The position numbers and the translations under genes are program-made. A stretch of 28,853 nucleotides of DNA, taken from positions 1 to 28,853 of the forward strand of contig CAZMGW010000015.1 of the NCBI GenBank assembly GCA_964565935.1, in the 5' to 3' direction. Positions 1 to 8,452 of this stretch are shown piece by piece. Each line of letters starts with the position of its first letter. The first letter of the stretch is position 1. Under the pieces are notes generated by a model. It was not told where the DNA came from. It worked only from the letters and a program-made list of their open reading frames with translations, and did no database searches. This DNA is from JBAXAM01 sp964565935. GTDB lineage: Bacteria; Pseudomonadota; Gammaproteobacteria; UBA9339.

Positions 1-51
1 GCGGCACTCATAATGCTGAGGTCAGTGGTTCGAATCCACTCATAGCCACCA
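1..51 (+). tRNA. tRNA-Met (anticodon CAT), 3' part only
   Basis: Only the anticodon arm onward is inside the window. The anticodon loop CTCATAA is at 7-13 with CAT at 9-11, and the stem is CGGCA/TGCTG. The T arm is at 24-40 (loop TTCGAAT), the acceptor strand CATAGCC at 41-47, and ACCA at 48-51 is encoded. The acceptor sequence and the CACTCATAATG context resemble elongator tRNA-Met rather than initiator or lysidine tRNA-Ile, although tRNA-Ile2(CAT) cannot be fully excluded without the 5' half. The next reading frame begins only about 16 bases later. Confidence 0.9.
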
Positions 52-67
52 TTTCACGTAACAGCTT

Positions 68-1423
68 TTGAGTCTTGTGAATATATCCTATAAAATCAAT
101 AATAAGCATTTGCTATACAACATCAATTTACCATTGCAATCTGGCAAAACGGTACTCATAACCGGCATTGAAAATAACAATCTGAATCTTCTGGGGGGCA
201 TAATTGGTAAGCTTTTTCCTATTGAAGCCAAAATTGATATCCCGGAAATAAGCGCTTTAATTGCTAATTTTACCGGAGATTTAGAAATTACCGATAGCGT
301 ATTACCAGAAAAAGTTACCTATTTAAGCGCTGATCCTGATCGCCATTTTTTATTTGCCAACGTAAAAGAAGAGTTGTTGATGGCGCAACCTGTCGCTGAT
401 CATATAAAAACCCTCGAAACTTTTGGTCTTGATCAATCTTTTTATGAACGCAAAATTGCGAGCCTCTCAGGCGGCGAAAAAATGAAAGTGGCTCTAGCTC
501 TGGCTTTTGCTAAAAGCGCCGATTGTTACGTTTTACACGGTGTTATTCCTTGGCTTGATCGGGCAGGGCGTGATTTACTCATGCGGCATATCAAGCAAAG
601 CCAAAATAATAATGCATGCGTGGTTTTTATTGAGCATGAAATTGGTCATTTGGCTGATGTAGTTGACGAGGTTTTTTGGTTTGATGGACAAACGCTTACC
701 CAAAAGCCAAAAGAAAGTGTTTTTATTGTGGCCGAGACGCCAATATTGCCACAAGTTGTGCCTTCAGAAAAACTTTTGGAATTTACCGGGGTTTCTTTGG
801 CAAAACATCCATTTTTTGATGAGCCTCGTACCGAACCGATTTTAAATAATATTACGTTTGCGCTTAATAAAAATGCCATTTATGCATTGGCGGGTGATAA
901 TGGTGCTGGTAAATCTACTATTGCTCAAATGTTGTTTCGTGTTATTAAGCCAACTGCTGGGGTAATTAATTTTTTTGACCAGCCACTTTTAAATTATTCA
1001 CGCACGCAACTCAATGAATATATTTGTTATATTGGTCAATTTCCTGCGCAGCAGATAACCTTAAGCACCATTGGTCAGTATCAAACCAAAGCGCAAAAAG
1101 AAAAAAATATTCTGGCGCAAAAAATTTTTGAGCAATATTTGAATTTATCTCCAGAGACTCCTATTGCAACACTCACTTTTTTGCAAATGAAATTACTGGT
1201 ATTGGCAAATTGCATTAATAGCAAAACCAAATTAATGATTTTAGATGAGCCAACCTGGGGGATTGATAAGGCTGGGCAGCAGTTGTTTTGGGAGGTTTTA
1301 CAGGAGTTGCGGCAGCAGCTGGACGCAACTTTATTTTTAATTAGTCATGATATAAATTTAATTAATCGCTTTACGAAGCAAATATTGTATTTGGCTTATG
1401 GAAAAATTGTCACTAACTTCTAA
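68..1423 (+). CDS. ECF transporter fused double ATPase subunit (EcfA-EcfA' type), one degenerate site
   Basis: A 451-residue cytoplasmic ATPase with two ABC domains that should power a vitamin or metal importer together with the next two genes. Domain 1 (about 1-215) keeps the signature LSGGE (133-137) and an H-loop histidine (190). Its P-loop reads GIENNNLN without the lysine, and its Walker B lacks the Asp-Glu pair. Domain 2 (about 235-451) has an intact P-loop GDNGAGKS (276-283), Walker B LMILDE (389-394) and H-loop SHD (426-428), but its signature has decayed to TLTFLQ. Head-to-tail pairing would therefore give one complete and one dead site. A stop codon at 59-61 forces the start to lie just after the tRNA. 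TTG at 68 or GTG at 77 are the options, and neither has a clear Shine-Dalgarno sequence. The end overlaps the next gene by 26 bases. Confidence 0.85.
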   Translation: MSLVNISYKINNKHLLYNINLPLQSGKTVLITGIENNNLNLLGGIIGKLFPIEAKIDIPEISALIANFTGDLEITDSVLPEKVTYLSADPDRHFLFANVKEELLMAQPVADHIKTLETFGLDQSFYERKIASLSGGEKMKVALALAFAKSADCYVLHGVIPWLDRAGRDLLMRHIKQSQNNNACVVFIEHEIGHLADVVDEVFWFDGQTLTQKPKESVFIVAETPILPQVVPSEKLLEFTGVSLAKHPFFDEPRTEPILNNITFALNKNAIYALAGDNGAGKSTIAQMLFRVIKPTAGVINFFDQPLLNYSRTQLNEYICYIGQFPAQQITLSTIGQYQTKAQKEKNILAQKIFEQYLNLSPETPIATLTFLQMKLLVLANCINSKTKLMILDEPTWGIDKAGQQLFWEVLQELRQQLDATLFLISHDINLINRFTKQILYLAYGKIVTNF

Positions 1424-2105
1424 ATTATCGGCTTTGCCGCTCGGGTATAAATTAATATGGCTGGCGAGCATGGCTTTGCTTTTATTTATGCCGAACTTGC
1501 TGCTGCAACATATTGATTTGAAAGTTTATTATGGGTTTTACACGGTTTTTGTTTTGGTTTTTGCTGGCTTTGGTGTGATCATTATTGGCAAAAAAAACTT
1601 TGTCGCTATGTTGAAACTTTGGGGGATTGGTGCGGTGGTTTATCTGTTTTTCGCAATTCCGCGGATTTATTTGGCCGGGTCGCTTTCACCTTATTTTAAT
1701 TTCACCAGTTTGACCGATCGTTGGCTTTATTCTTTATTATTGCCATTAATTTTATTGGGAACTTTTACAACCAGTTTGATCTTTGTGCGGATAACGTCGC
1801 CAATCGAATTTTTAAAATGGGGCTATTACGGTTTGAAAATAACACTTCTGATGCGGGCGCTACAGCACTCCGTTCAGGTATTTAATGAAACGAAAATCGC
1901 GCTCATGTTGCAAAATCAGTGGCCCGAGGAAAATTCGAGTATTTTTAATCTGCGCACCTCGTGGCTGATAATTAAATCAAGTCCATTGTTGGTGCGTACC
2001 GCATTACGGAATATCATTTTATATTGGTTTCCGTGGGGTTGGTTGTGTCTTAAGAAAAATATTGGTTTACTTTCAAAGAACGGTTCAAATACCGGAACAA
2101 ATTAA
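1398..2105 (+). CDS. ECF transporter T subunit (EcfT-like membrane protein)
   Basis: A 235-residue protein with about five hydrophobic segments in the first 140 residues, followed by an amphipathic cytoplasmic region. In EcfT proteins that region couples the ATPases to the substrate-binding S subunit. The assignment rests on this layout and on its place between the ATPase and S-subunit genes, which it overlaps by 26 bases and 1 base (TAATG). The usual Ala-Arg-Gly coupling motifs are not obvious: the corresponding stretch reads KIALMLQNQ near residues 165-175. The protein is therefore divergent, in keeping with its divergent ATPase partner. No good Shine-Dalgarno sequence precedes the ATG, so translational coupling is likely. 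Confidence 0.7.
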   Translation: MEKLSLTSKLSALPLGYKLIWLASMALLLFMPNLLLQHIDLKVYYGFYTVFVLVFAGFGVIIIGKKNFVAMLKLWGIGAVVYLFFAIPRIYLAGSLSPYFNFTSLTDRWLYSLLLPLILLGTFTTSLIFVRITSPIEFLKWGYYGLKITLLMRALQHSVQVFNETKIALMLQNQWPEENSSIFNLRTSWLIIKSSPLLVRTALRNIILYWFPWGWLCLKKNIGLLSKNGSNTGTN

Positions 2106-2596
2106 TGAAAAAAATTTCTATGCAATCTTTTTCGCTGAAAACAACTTTGGCTATTATTTTGGCAGGCGCTACTGCGGCGCTCACTTTGTTTGTGCGTATT
2201 CCAACACCATCAACTAGTGGTTATTTAAACCTAGGCGATATGGCGGTAATTTTTTGTGGTTTGTTTTTGGGGGGCTATTGGGGAATGCTTGCTGGTGGTA
2301 TTGGCAGCGCAATTGCTGACTTGGTTGGCGGTTTTTTTGTTTTTGTGCCAATAACTTTAATTGCCAAAGGACTTGAAGCTTTAATTGCTGGAACTCTCGG
2401 TAAAAAACACCCATTATGGCTTGCTTTCGCCGGGATAGTCATGGTCGCTTGTTATTTTGTTGCTGAAACATTTTTACCGGGCATGGGATTTAGCGGTGCT
2501 ATTAGCACATTGCCATTTAATTTGATACAAAGTGCTATTGGCGCTATCGGTGGATTATTTATATACAAAGGCGTGATTGCGGCGCTACCAAAATAA
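2105..2596 (+). CDS. ECF transporter S component (substrate-binding membrane subunit)
   Basis: A 163-residue, highly hydrophobic protein with about five or six membrane segments. The sequence GYLNLGDMAVIF near residue 38, followed by GGIGSAIADLVGG and LIAKGLEALIAG, is the recognisable core of small ECF S components of the ECF_trnsprt / riboflavin-HMP-like groups. S components bind a vitamin or its precursor and topple in the membrane when the EcfT-ATPase module fires. The ligand cannot be named from the sequence. The start codon overlaps the EcfT stop (TAATG), so the three genes form one operon. It is a dedicated set (group I type) rather than a shared module. Confidence 0.8.
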   Translation: MKKISMQSFSLKTTLAIILAGATAALTLFVRIPTPSTSGYLNLGDMAVIFCGLFLGGYWGMLAGGIGSAIADLVGGFFVFVPITLIAKGLEALIAGTLGKKHPLWLAFAGIVMVACYFVAETFLPGMGFSGAISTLPFNLIQSAIGAIGGLFIYKGVIAALPK

Positions 2597-2598
2597 AT

Positions 2599-2647
2599 AA
2601 AATCTCTACTATGCTGGTCATAAACTGGCTCAGCCTAGCGAGATTTT
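2599..2647. repeat. Inverted repeat between the ECF operon and priA
   Basis: AAAATCTC (2599-2606) can pair with GAGATTTT (2640-2647), and GCTG (2613-2616) with CAGC (2631-2634) inside it. On the plus strand the 3' arm ends in TTTT, so a weak terminator or processing hairpin is possible. The AT-rich outer stem and long loop make this tentative. Confidence 0.4.
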
Positions 2648-2687
2648 GCGTGGGTTCTTAGATTAAAACGTACATGTTAGTTTTTAT

Positions 2688-4709
2688 ATGTCCGATATTA
2701 TAAAAAAACATTCGATTCTTCGCGTTGCAGTGCCATCGCCGCTACGGCGAGCATTTGATTATTTATTGCCCAGAGGTTATAACTCCGAAAATATCAAGCC
2801 AGGCATGCGCGTTTTGGTGCCATTTGGCAGGCAAGAAATAATTGGGGTTGTTTTAGAAGTTGCTACTGAATCAAGATTGGAGCTGGCTAAATTAAAGTCG
2901 GTTCTCGCTGTGCTTGATGATGAGCCATTGCTGCCGAAATCAATTTTGGATCTTATTGTTTGGACTAGTAATTATTACCATCATCCCGTCGGCGATGTCG
3001 TTAATAATGCGCTGCCAAGCCTGGTTCGTGAGAAGACGTGTCTAAAAAAATATAAATATGATGGGCGAAAAAAAGAGCCTCTAATAAAACCCAAACCCCT
3101 TCAGCTTAACGAAGCGCAAAAACAGGCGATTGCTGCGATCAAAGAGCATGTTAATGAATTTAAAACTTTTTTGTTGGATGGGGTAACTGGCAGCGGCAAA
3201 ACCGAAGTTTATCTGCGCGTGATTGCAGAAGTGATTGCGGCTGGTAAGCAAGCGTTGGTTTTGGTTCCCGAGATCAATCTTACTCCGCAAACCATATCGC
3301 GTTTTGCCGAGTGTTTTTCTGTGCCTATCGCCGTGTTTCATTCGCGCTTGACTCCGAAAGAGCGCTTGCTTTCGTGGCTCATGGCAAAAGATGGAGTTGC
3401 TTCAATTGTTATCGGAACACGGTCTGCAATTTTTACCCCATTGAAAAATCCCGGCATTATTATTATTGACGAAGAGCATGATCTCTCATTTAAACAACAA
3501 TCGGGTTTGCGATATTCGGCGCGTGATTTGGCAACCATGCGGGGTAAACTAGAAGGTATTCCAGTGGTTTTGGGTTCAGCAACACCGTCTATTGAGAGTA
3601 TTTATAACACAAAGCGTAAGCGCTATATTGAGCTAACCCTGCTGGAGCGTGCCGGCAACGCCATTCATCCGAGCTTTCATTTGGTTGATATGCGCAATCA
3701 AAAACTAAAAAATGGTGTTGCGGAAAATTTGCTTCATCCGATAAAAAAACATCTCGCTAATCATGGCCAAGTTTTAGTGTTTTTAAATCGACGCGGGTTT
3801 GCCCCGGTATTAATTTGCCATCATTGCGGTTGGGTTGCTGGTTGCAAGCATTGTGATGCGCGTTTAACTTTGCATCAAAAAAAGCACCACTTGCGTTGTC
3901 ACCATTGTGGGATTGTGGAAAAAATTCCAACAAAATGTCCCAAGTGCAACGACGAAAATTTATTATCGCTAGGCACGGGCACTGAAAGAGTCGAATCCAC
4001 GCTCCAAGAGCTTTTGCCTGAGGCAAAACTAGTGCGCATTGATCGCGATACAACGCGGGGTAAAAACTCTTTAGAAGAGATGCTTAAAAATATTCACAGT
4101 CAAGAATATCAGATTTTAGTTGGCACTCAGATGTTGGCGAAGGGGCATCACTTTCCGGATGTGACAATGGTGGCTGTTTTAAATGTTGATCAGGGGCTGT
4201 TTAGCCCTGATTTTCGTGCGAGTGAGCATTTGGCGCAGCTTATTATGCAAGTTGCTGGTCGCGCTGGTCGTGCGGAAAAACCGGGCGAAGTTTATTTACA
4301 AACGCATAATCCGCAACACCCATTGCTTTTAAATTTGATTAATGGGGGGTACCAAAGTTTTGTAAATAACTGTCTTGAAGAACGCCAAACGGCACAATTG
4401 CCACCATATTCTTATCTTGCGTTGCTGCATGCTGAAAGCAAAGAAAAGGAGGCGGCGATGGGGTTTTTAACGACGTTACGATCTCAAGCAGAAGGTTGTC
4501 TTGCTAACTCAGTCAAACTTTTTGGGCCAATCCCAGCGGTTATGGAGCGCAAAGCCGGATATTTTCGGGCGCAATTATTATTGCAAAGCCAAAATCGCGA
4601 AATACTGCAACAAACTCTTGATGTTTTATTGAGCACAATTGATAAAATAAAGCCAAAAAGCAGTTTAAGGTGGTTTTTAGACGTTGATCCGGCTGAGTTG
4701 AGCGGATAA
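2688..4709 (+). CDS. priA: Primosomal replication restart helicase PriA
   Basis: A 673-residue superfamily 2 DNA helicase that recognises collapsed forks and reloads the replisome. The N-terminal DNA-binding domain begins RVAVPSPLRRAFDYLLP. The P-loop GVTGSGKTEVYLRV lies near residue 166, the Walker B box DEEHD near 262, and the zinc-binding insert (CHHCGWVAGCKHCD, CHHCG, CPKC) near 380-425. Motifs V and VI (GTQMLAKGHHFPDV, QVAGRAGRAEKPG) follow. The protein is shorter than the roughly 730 residues usual in enterobacteria, mainly through a compressed linker before the helicase domain, but every core motif is present. The gene stands alone and converges with the phosphofructokinase gene, with only 18 bases between the two stops. 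Confidence 0.95.
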   Translation: MSDIIKKHSILRVAVPSPLRRAFDYLLPRGYNSENIKPGMRVLVPFGRQEIIGVVLEVATESRLELAKLKSVLAVLDDEPLLPKSILDLIVWTSNYYHHPVGDVVNNALPSLVREKTCLKKYKYDGRKKEPLIKPKPLQLNEAQKQAIAAIKEHVNEFKTFLLDGVTGSGKTEVYLRVIAEVIAAGKQALVLVPEINLTPQTISRFAECFSVPIAVFHSRLTPKERLLSWLMAKDGVASIVIGTRSAIFTPLKNPGIIIIDEEHDLSFKQQSGLRYSARDLATMRGKLEGIPVVLGSATPSIESIYNTKRKRYIELTLLERAGNAIHPSFHLVDMRNQKLKNGVAENLLHPIKKHLANHGQVLVFLNRRGFAPVLICHHCGWVAGCKHCDARLTLHQKKHHLRCHHCGIVEKIPTKCPKCNDENLLSLGTGTERVESTLQELLPEAKLVRIDRDTTRGKNSLEEMLKNIHSQEYQILVGTQMLAKGHHFPDVTMVAVLNVDQGLFSPDFRASEHLAQLIMQVAGRAGRAEKPGEVYLQTHNPQHPLLLNLINGGYQSFVNNCLEERQTAQLPPYSYLALLHAESKEKEAAMGFLTTLRSQAEGCLANSVKLFGPIPAVMERKAGYFRAQLLLQSQNREILQQTLDVLLSTIDKIKPKSSLRWFLDVDPAELSG

Positions 4710-4727
4710 TTGCTTATTGACTTGCAA

Positions 4728-6002
4728 CTAACAAACCATAGGATCTTCCCCAAGCACATAACCAAAACGCGCTTTAAATTCCTCAGGTTTCATCTTGGCA
4801 ATTGCGGCAAGTTTTTCAAGACGCTCGGCAGTAAAATCTTCTTTTTCAAGTCGAATCATATACTTTCTTGCCACCTCATAAGTTTCGGTGTGGATGTCTA
4901 CTTTTCTAATTCTTGTTTTCCCGGTTGCATAGTCGACCATCTCAACGAACGGTATCGGCTTGATGTTGCCTTCATAACAAACAATCATTGACCCCGAGCC
5001 GCCCTTCAAAAGAAAGCGCATGGCGCCATAGCCAAGACTTCTAACGTACTCTACATCAAATGGGATGGGGTCTGCTGCGCGCAGTTCATAGCCGATGTTC
5101 TTGTCAACGATGCCAACTTTGATTCCCATGGGTTGCAGCGTCTTATCGACGTAATTTTTAAGTAATTTGCCGAGTTGAATCTCTGAAAGCTTAAGCTCTC
5201 CCTTTTCATTTCTCTTAATATCTTCATATTGGCTTAGTTCTTCAAGATCAAACATCTCCGAAATGCCTTCGGCGAGTATTGCCACACCGTAGTCTCTGCC
5301 CATAGATATGCGTTTGATGATTGAACCCGTAAGAATATCGGCAACTTTTTTAAATGATAGTTTGCCGCAACCAAATTCTTCAGGTATGAGGGATATCGTG
5401 GCCCCTGAGGCTTCTCCCATGCCCAGCGCAAGATGTCCCGCATGACGCCCCATAGCCGTAATAAAATACCATCGCCCAGTGGTGCGGGCGTCTTCGATGA
5501 TGTTGTTGATGATATAAACACCGACGTGTCGCGCTGTCTGATAGCCAAAGGTTGAAAATCCGCCGGGGAGGGGGATATCGTTGTCTATTGTTTTGGGGGT
5601 ATGGACAACGCTGATTGAGCCCCGAGCCTCTCTTTCAATCCAGTTGGCCATATGGAGAGTGCCGTCGCCACCAATAGTAATTAGATATTTTATGCCAATA
5701 CTTTTTAGCGTGGCCAAGAGTGTTTTGAATTTTGCTTGGGCATTCTCAGGAGTATCGCGTGAAGTACGGAGAATAGAGCCACCTTTGGCGTGGATCCTTG
5801 AAACATCATTGATTGTGAGGGGAAGGATATTTTGTTGGCCCTCAAAAAGGCTCTTAAATCCACCTATAATCCCCACCACTCTCTTGCCATTATTAATGGC
5901 TTCGATCGTGGCCGCGCTGATTATGCCGTTGATTCCTGGCGCAGGGCCACCGCCGACGATAATACCTACTAATTCTTTTTCCGTATCAGATTTATCGTGC
6001 AT
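4728..6002 (-). CDS. 6-phosphofructokinase, group II / PPi-type family
   Basis: A 424-residue cytoplasmic enzyme that should phosphorylate fructose 6-phosphate at C1 (glycolysis). The N-terminal nucleotide or PPi loop is GGGPAPGINGIISA (17-30). GGDGT (111-115) and PKTIDND (136-142) form the active site, and GRHAGHLALG marks the sugar-phosphate region. Donor choice is ambiguous. Lys in PKTIDND is typical of pyrophosphate-dependent enzymes, whereas Gly in GGDGT (not GGDDT) is typical of ATP users. The same combination is known in trypanosomal ATP-dependent enzymes. A strong Shine-Dalgarno AAGGAG precedes the ATG. The gene is convergent with priA and divergent from the yqhD-like gene. Confidence 0.9.
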   Translation of the reverse strand: MHDKSDTEKELVGIIVGGGPAPGINGIISAATIEAINNGKRVVGIIGGFKSLFEGQQNILPLTINDVSRIHAKGGSILRTSRDTPENAQAKFKTLLATLKSIGIKYLITIGGDGTLHMANWIEREARGSISVVHTPKTIDNDIPLPGGFSTFGYQTARHVGVYIINNIIEDARTTGRWYFITAMGRHAGHLALGMGEASGATISLIPEEFGCGKLSFKKVADILTGSIIKRISMGRDYGVAILAEGISEMFDLEELSQYEDIKRNEKGELKLSEIQLGKLLKNYVDKTLQPMGIKVGIVDKNIGYELRAADPIPFDVEYVRSLGYGAMRFLLKGGSGSMIVCYEGNIKPIPFVEMVDYATGKTRIRKVDIHTETYEVARKYMIRLEKEDFTAERLEKLAAIAKMKPEEFKARFGYVLGEDPMVC

Positions 6003-6215
6003 TTTTTTCTCCTTAGTTTGGAATTTGCAGCTAGACCTTTAAGCGATTTTTTTGGGGGTCTACTTAAGCACCACAATACTCAAATTAAGTCTTTTGGTCA
6101 ATTCATGGGGTGTTTGTTTTTCCGGGTTTTTAGCTTAGCTTCAGACTTACGGCTACCAGAACAAGTGATTTCGGGTTGCAAAAGACTCTTTATGGGCGGC
6201 AGTCATGAGTTAAAT

Positions 6216-6243
6216 TTGTGATATTTGTATTATGATTTACAAT
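6216..6243 (+). promoter_or_regulatory. Candidate sigma-70 promoter for the yqhD-like gene
   Basis: TTGTGA (6216-6221) and TACAAT (6238-6243) are separated by 16 bases and lie about 47 bases upstream of the start codon at 6291. The rest of the 288-base gap between the two divergent genes (6003-6290) shows nothing else that I can assign. Confidence 0.35.
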
Positions 6244-6290
6244 ATGAAAACAAAAATTATCAATTTTTTATATAGAGCAGTGGAGGCAAA

Positions 6291-7448
6291 ATGTTAAATT
6301 TCACACTTCAGAACAGAACCAAAATTATTTTTGGTAAAGATCAAATATCCAGTCTTGCCAATGAAATTCCCAAGGATAAAAGGGTTTTGCTGACTTATGG
6401 GCATGGCAGCATTAAAAATAACGGTGTTTATGACCAAGTTAAGCTGGCTTTAAAAGATCGTGTGATTTTTGAGTTTGGTGGTATTGATCCTAATCCTAAG
6501 TTCGAGCAATTGCTTACCGCTTTACCCATTATAAAGCAAAATAAAATTGATTTTTTGCTTGCTGTTGGTGGTGGTTCTGTAATTGATGGGACTAAATTTA
6601 TTGCCGCAGCTTATAATTTCAAAGGGGATCCATGGGAAATAGTTAAAAACGATCCGGCTCCTATTGATACGGCTCTGCCATTTGGTTGTGTGCTGACTTT
6701 ACCCGCGGCTGGTTCGGAAATGAATTGTGGTGCGGTTGTTAGCAAGGCCAATTCTCCGGATAAAATAGCGTTTGGTAACGATCTTTTGTACCCGCAGTTT
6801 TCGATTTTAGATCCAACAGTCACTTTTGATTTGCCGCCGAATCAAACTGCCAATGGCATCGTTGATACTTTTGTCCACGTCACCGAGCAATATCTAACTT
6901 ATCCAGTGAACGCCGCTATTCAAGATCGTTTTGCCGAAGGGGTTTTGTTAACTTTAATTGAAGAAGCCCCGAAAGTTTTTGCCGATTCGCATAATTATGA
7001 TGCTCGTGCCAATTTAATGTGGTGCGCTACTTGGGGTTTAAATGATTTTATTGGGGTTGGGGTGCCAAATGATTGGGCGACGCATCGTTTGGGGCACGAA
7101 GTGACAGCGCGTTTTGGTTTGGATCATGCCGAAACTTTGGCAATTATTTTGCCTAGTTTATTAAATGTTAAACGCAAGCAAAAGCATGAAAAATTATTGC
7201 AATACGGTAAACGGGTGTGGAATATTACAGATGGTTCTGATGATGAAAAAATAGATCAAGCGATTAGAAAAACCCGTGAATTTTTTGAAAGTGTGGGTAT
7301 TAAAACTAAGTTTAGTGATTACCATATCGATGGCAGCAAAATCCCTGAGTTAATAGAACAGCTTTGGCAGCATAATCTTACTACCTTGGGCGAGCATGGC
7401 GATATTGATTTGCAGCAAAGCGAGTTAATTTATCGTGGGTGTGTTTGA
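6291..7448 (+). CDS. Iron-containing alcohol dehydrogenase, YqhD-like NADPH-dependent aldehyde reductase
   Basis: A 385-residue group III metal-dependent dehydrogenase. The family reduces short-chain and lipid-peroxidation aldehydes with NADPH and so protects against reactive carbonyls. The coenzyme-binding GGGS motif is at 93-96. The metal ligands expected from E. coli YqhD are present at a constant offset of two: Asp192 and His196 (GIVDTFVHVTEQY), His265 and His279 (DWATHRLGHEV and GLDHAETLAI). Length matches the 387-residue E. coli enzyme. GGAGG sits six bases before the ATG. The 3' end is one base from the end of the next, convergent gene. Confidence 0.92.
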   Translation: MLNFTLQNRTKIIFGKDQISSLANEIPKDKRVLLTYGHGSIKNNGVYDQVKLALKDRVIFEFGGIDPNPKFEQLLTALPIIKQNKIDFLLAVGGGSVIDGTKFIAAAYNFKGDPWEIVKNDPAPIDTALPFGCVLTLPAAGSEMNCGAVVSKANSPDKIAFGNDLLYPQFSILDPTVTFDLPPNQTANGIVDTFVHVTEQYLTYPVNAAIQDRFAEGVLLTLIEEAPKVFADSHNYDARANLMWCATWGLNDFIGVGVPNDWATHRLGHEVTARFGLDHAETLAIILPSLLNVKRKQKHEKLLQYGKRVWNITDGSDDEKIDQAIRKTREFFESVGIKTKFSDYHIDGSKIPELIEQLWQHNLTTLGEHGDIDLQQSELIYRGCV

Positions 7449-7449
7449 T

Positions 7450-8178
7450 CTACCACAACCCAGGAACCGTTCCTTTAGGGGTTGGTTTTAAGTTTTTAGA
7501 GCATTCCACGTTGGGACAATTTTTTCCTTTGTTAAACATGGCAAAATGATCGCGGCTGTATTCATCTAATGGCTGACCTAAATATTCTTTGCGCAAATCA
7601 TCAGGGAAGCTTGGTTCAACTTGGCTCATACAATAACACCAATCTTTAGGTGATGTCGAAGAGTACTGGGTACCAAAAAGTTGCTTCTTACCAATGTGGA
7701 CTAGATAACGATCAATAGCTTTCGCTGCCAGTGATTTAGCCTCTTTTTCCCCTAATTCTGCGGCGTGGTTTGCCCAAATATAAGTTTGATAATAATGGTC
7801 GGGAACATCGCCATGTTGATAAATCAAGGCGGCAGCCAGATAATCTTCAGGTGATTTTAAGCATCCTTCGCCAAATATTTCGCCTACGCGTTTGCGTCGC
7901 GCCAGATCTTGTTTTGTTACTTTGCTCCAATCTATCTTATTCGCATCAGCCATCTCTCCATTTTTGCTGGTTCGACATTTTTGATCGGCTGCAACAAGCT
8001 TTTTCAATTCAAGTGATCGAGCTTGTTGTAATTTTGGGTTGTTAATGCAAGTTGAAACGAAAGGTGTTTCTTCCGGCTTGTCTTGGGGTTTTTTAGCGAC
8101 GACTGCGGTTGAAAAAATAAAATTGAGTGTTGCTAGGACAACAAATACTATTGATTTTTGCATAACAATCCCGTGCAT
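7450..8178 (-). CDS. Exported protein of unknown function (signal peptide, cysteine-containing)
   Basis: A 242-residue reading frame. The second in-frame ATG at 8163 gives a cleaner signal peptide (MQKSIVFVVLATLNFIFSTA, cleavage near VVA/KK), so the mature part is probably periplasmic. The middle of the protein (LAAALIYQHGD, WANHAAELGEKEAKSLAA, DRYLVHIGKKQLFGTQY) resembles the DUF6624-like family, a recollection that needs a profile search. Several cysteines (CINN, CRTS, CLKS, CYC, CPNVEC) could form disulfides. No enzymatic motif is seen. It is convergent with the yqhD-like gene, with 1 base between stops. Confidence 0.7.
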   Translation of the reverse strand: MHGIVMQKSIVFVVLATLNFIFSTAVVAKKPQDKPEETPFVSTCINNPKLQQARSLELKKLVAADQKCRTSKNGEMADANKIDWSKVTKQDLARRKRVGEIFGEGCLKSPEDYLAAALIYQHGDVPDHYYQTYIWANHAAELGEKEAKSLAAKAIDRYLVHIGKKQLFGTQYSSTSPKDWCYCMSQVEPSFPDDLRKEYLGQPLDEYSRDHFAMFNKGKNCPNVECSKNLKPTPKGTVPGLW

Positions 8179-8223
8179 AACAAAATTGTACTTATCCTGG
8201 CATAAAGAAAAGGTGCCCAGTCC

Positions 8224-8260
8224 TTACAACCGACAGCAGAACGTGGTCTTTTGATTTGGT
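8224..8260. repeat. Degenerate 37-bp repeat, copy A, upstream of rarD
   Basis: It begins TTACAACCGACAGCAGAACG and matches 9365-9401 in the same orientation at 29 of 37 positions without gaps. Shared islands are ACAGCAGAA, GTGG and CTTTT. Confidence 0.6.
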
Positions 8261-8283
8261 CTCAATAAGTAGTGTCGTCGATT

Positions 8284-8303
8284 GTGAGGGTTTGACTCCT
8301 CAC
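8284..8303. repeat. Short hairpin in the 274-base gap upstream of rarD
   Basis: GTGAGG and CCTCAC flank an eight-base loop. The remaining gap (8179-8452) is AT-rich and must hold the promoters for the exported-protein gene and rarD, but I see no convincing pair of promoter boxes. Confidence 0.3.
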
Positions 8304-8452
8304 TTTACAATTACAGCATACCCATTTTTTTATGTCTATAAAAATCCCCAATGGATAATAGTAAAACCCTGAAGATTTTCCATGATTTTTTCATTAATTA
8401 ATAGTACGCTACCCGATTGAATTTCAAAAGAACCCAAAAAAGTAACAGCTAA

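Noticed and set aside
5997..6221. Plus-strand frame of 74 codons upstream of the yqhD-like gene
   Set aside because: It begins inside the phosphofructokinase 5' end and lacks a ribosome site or conserved features.
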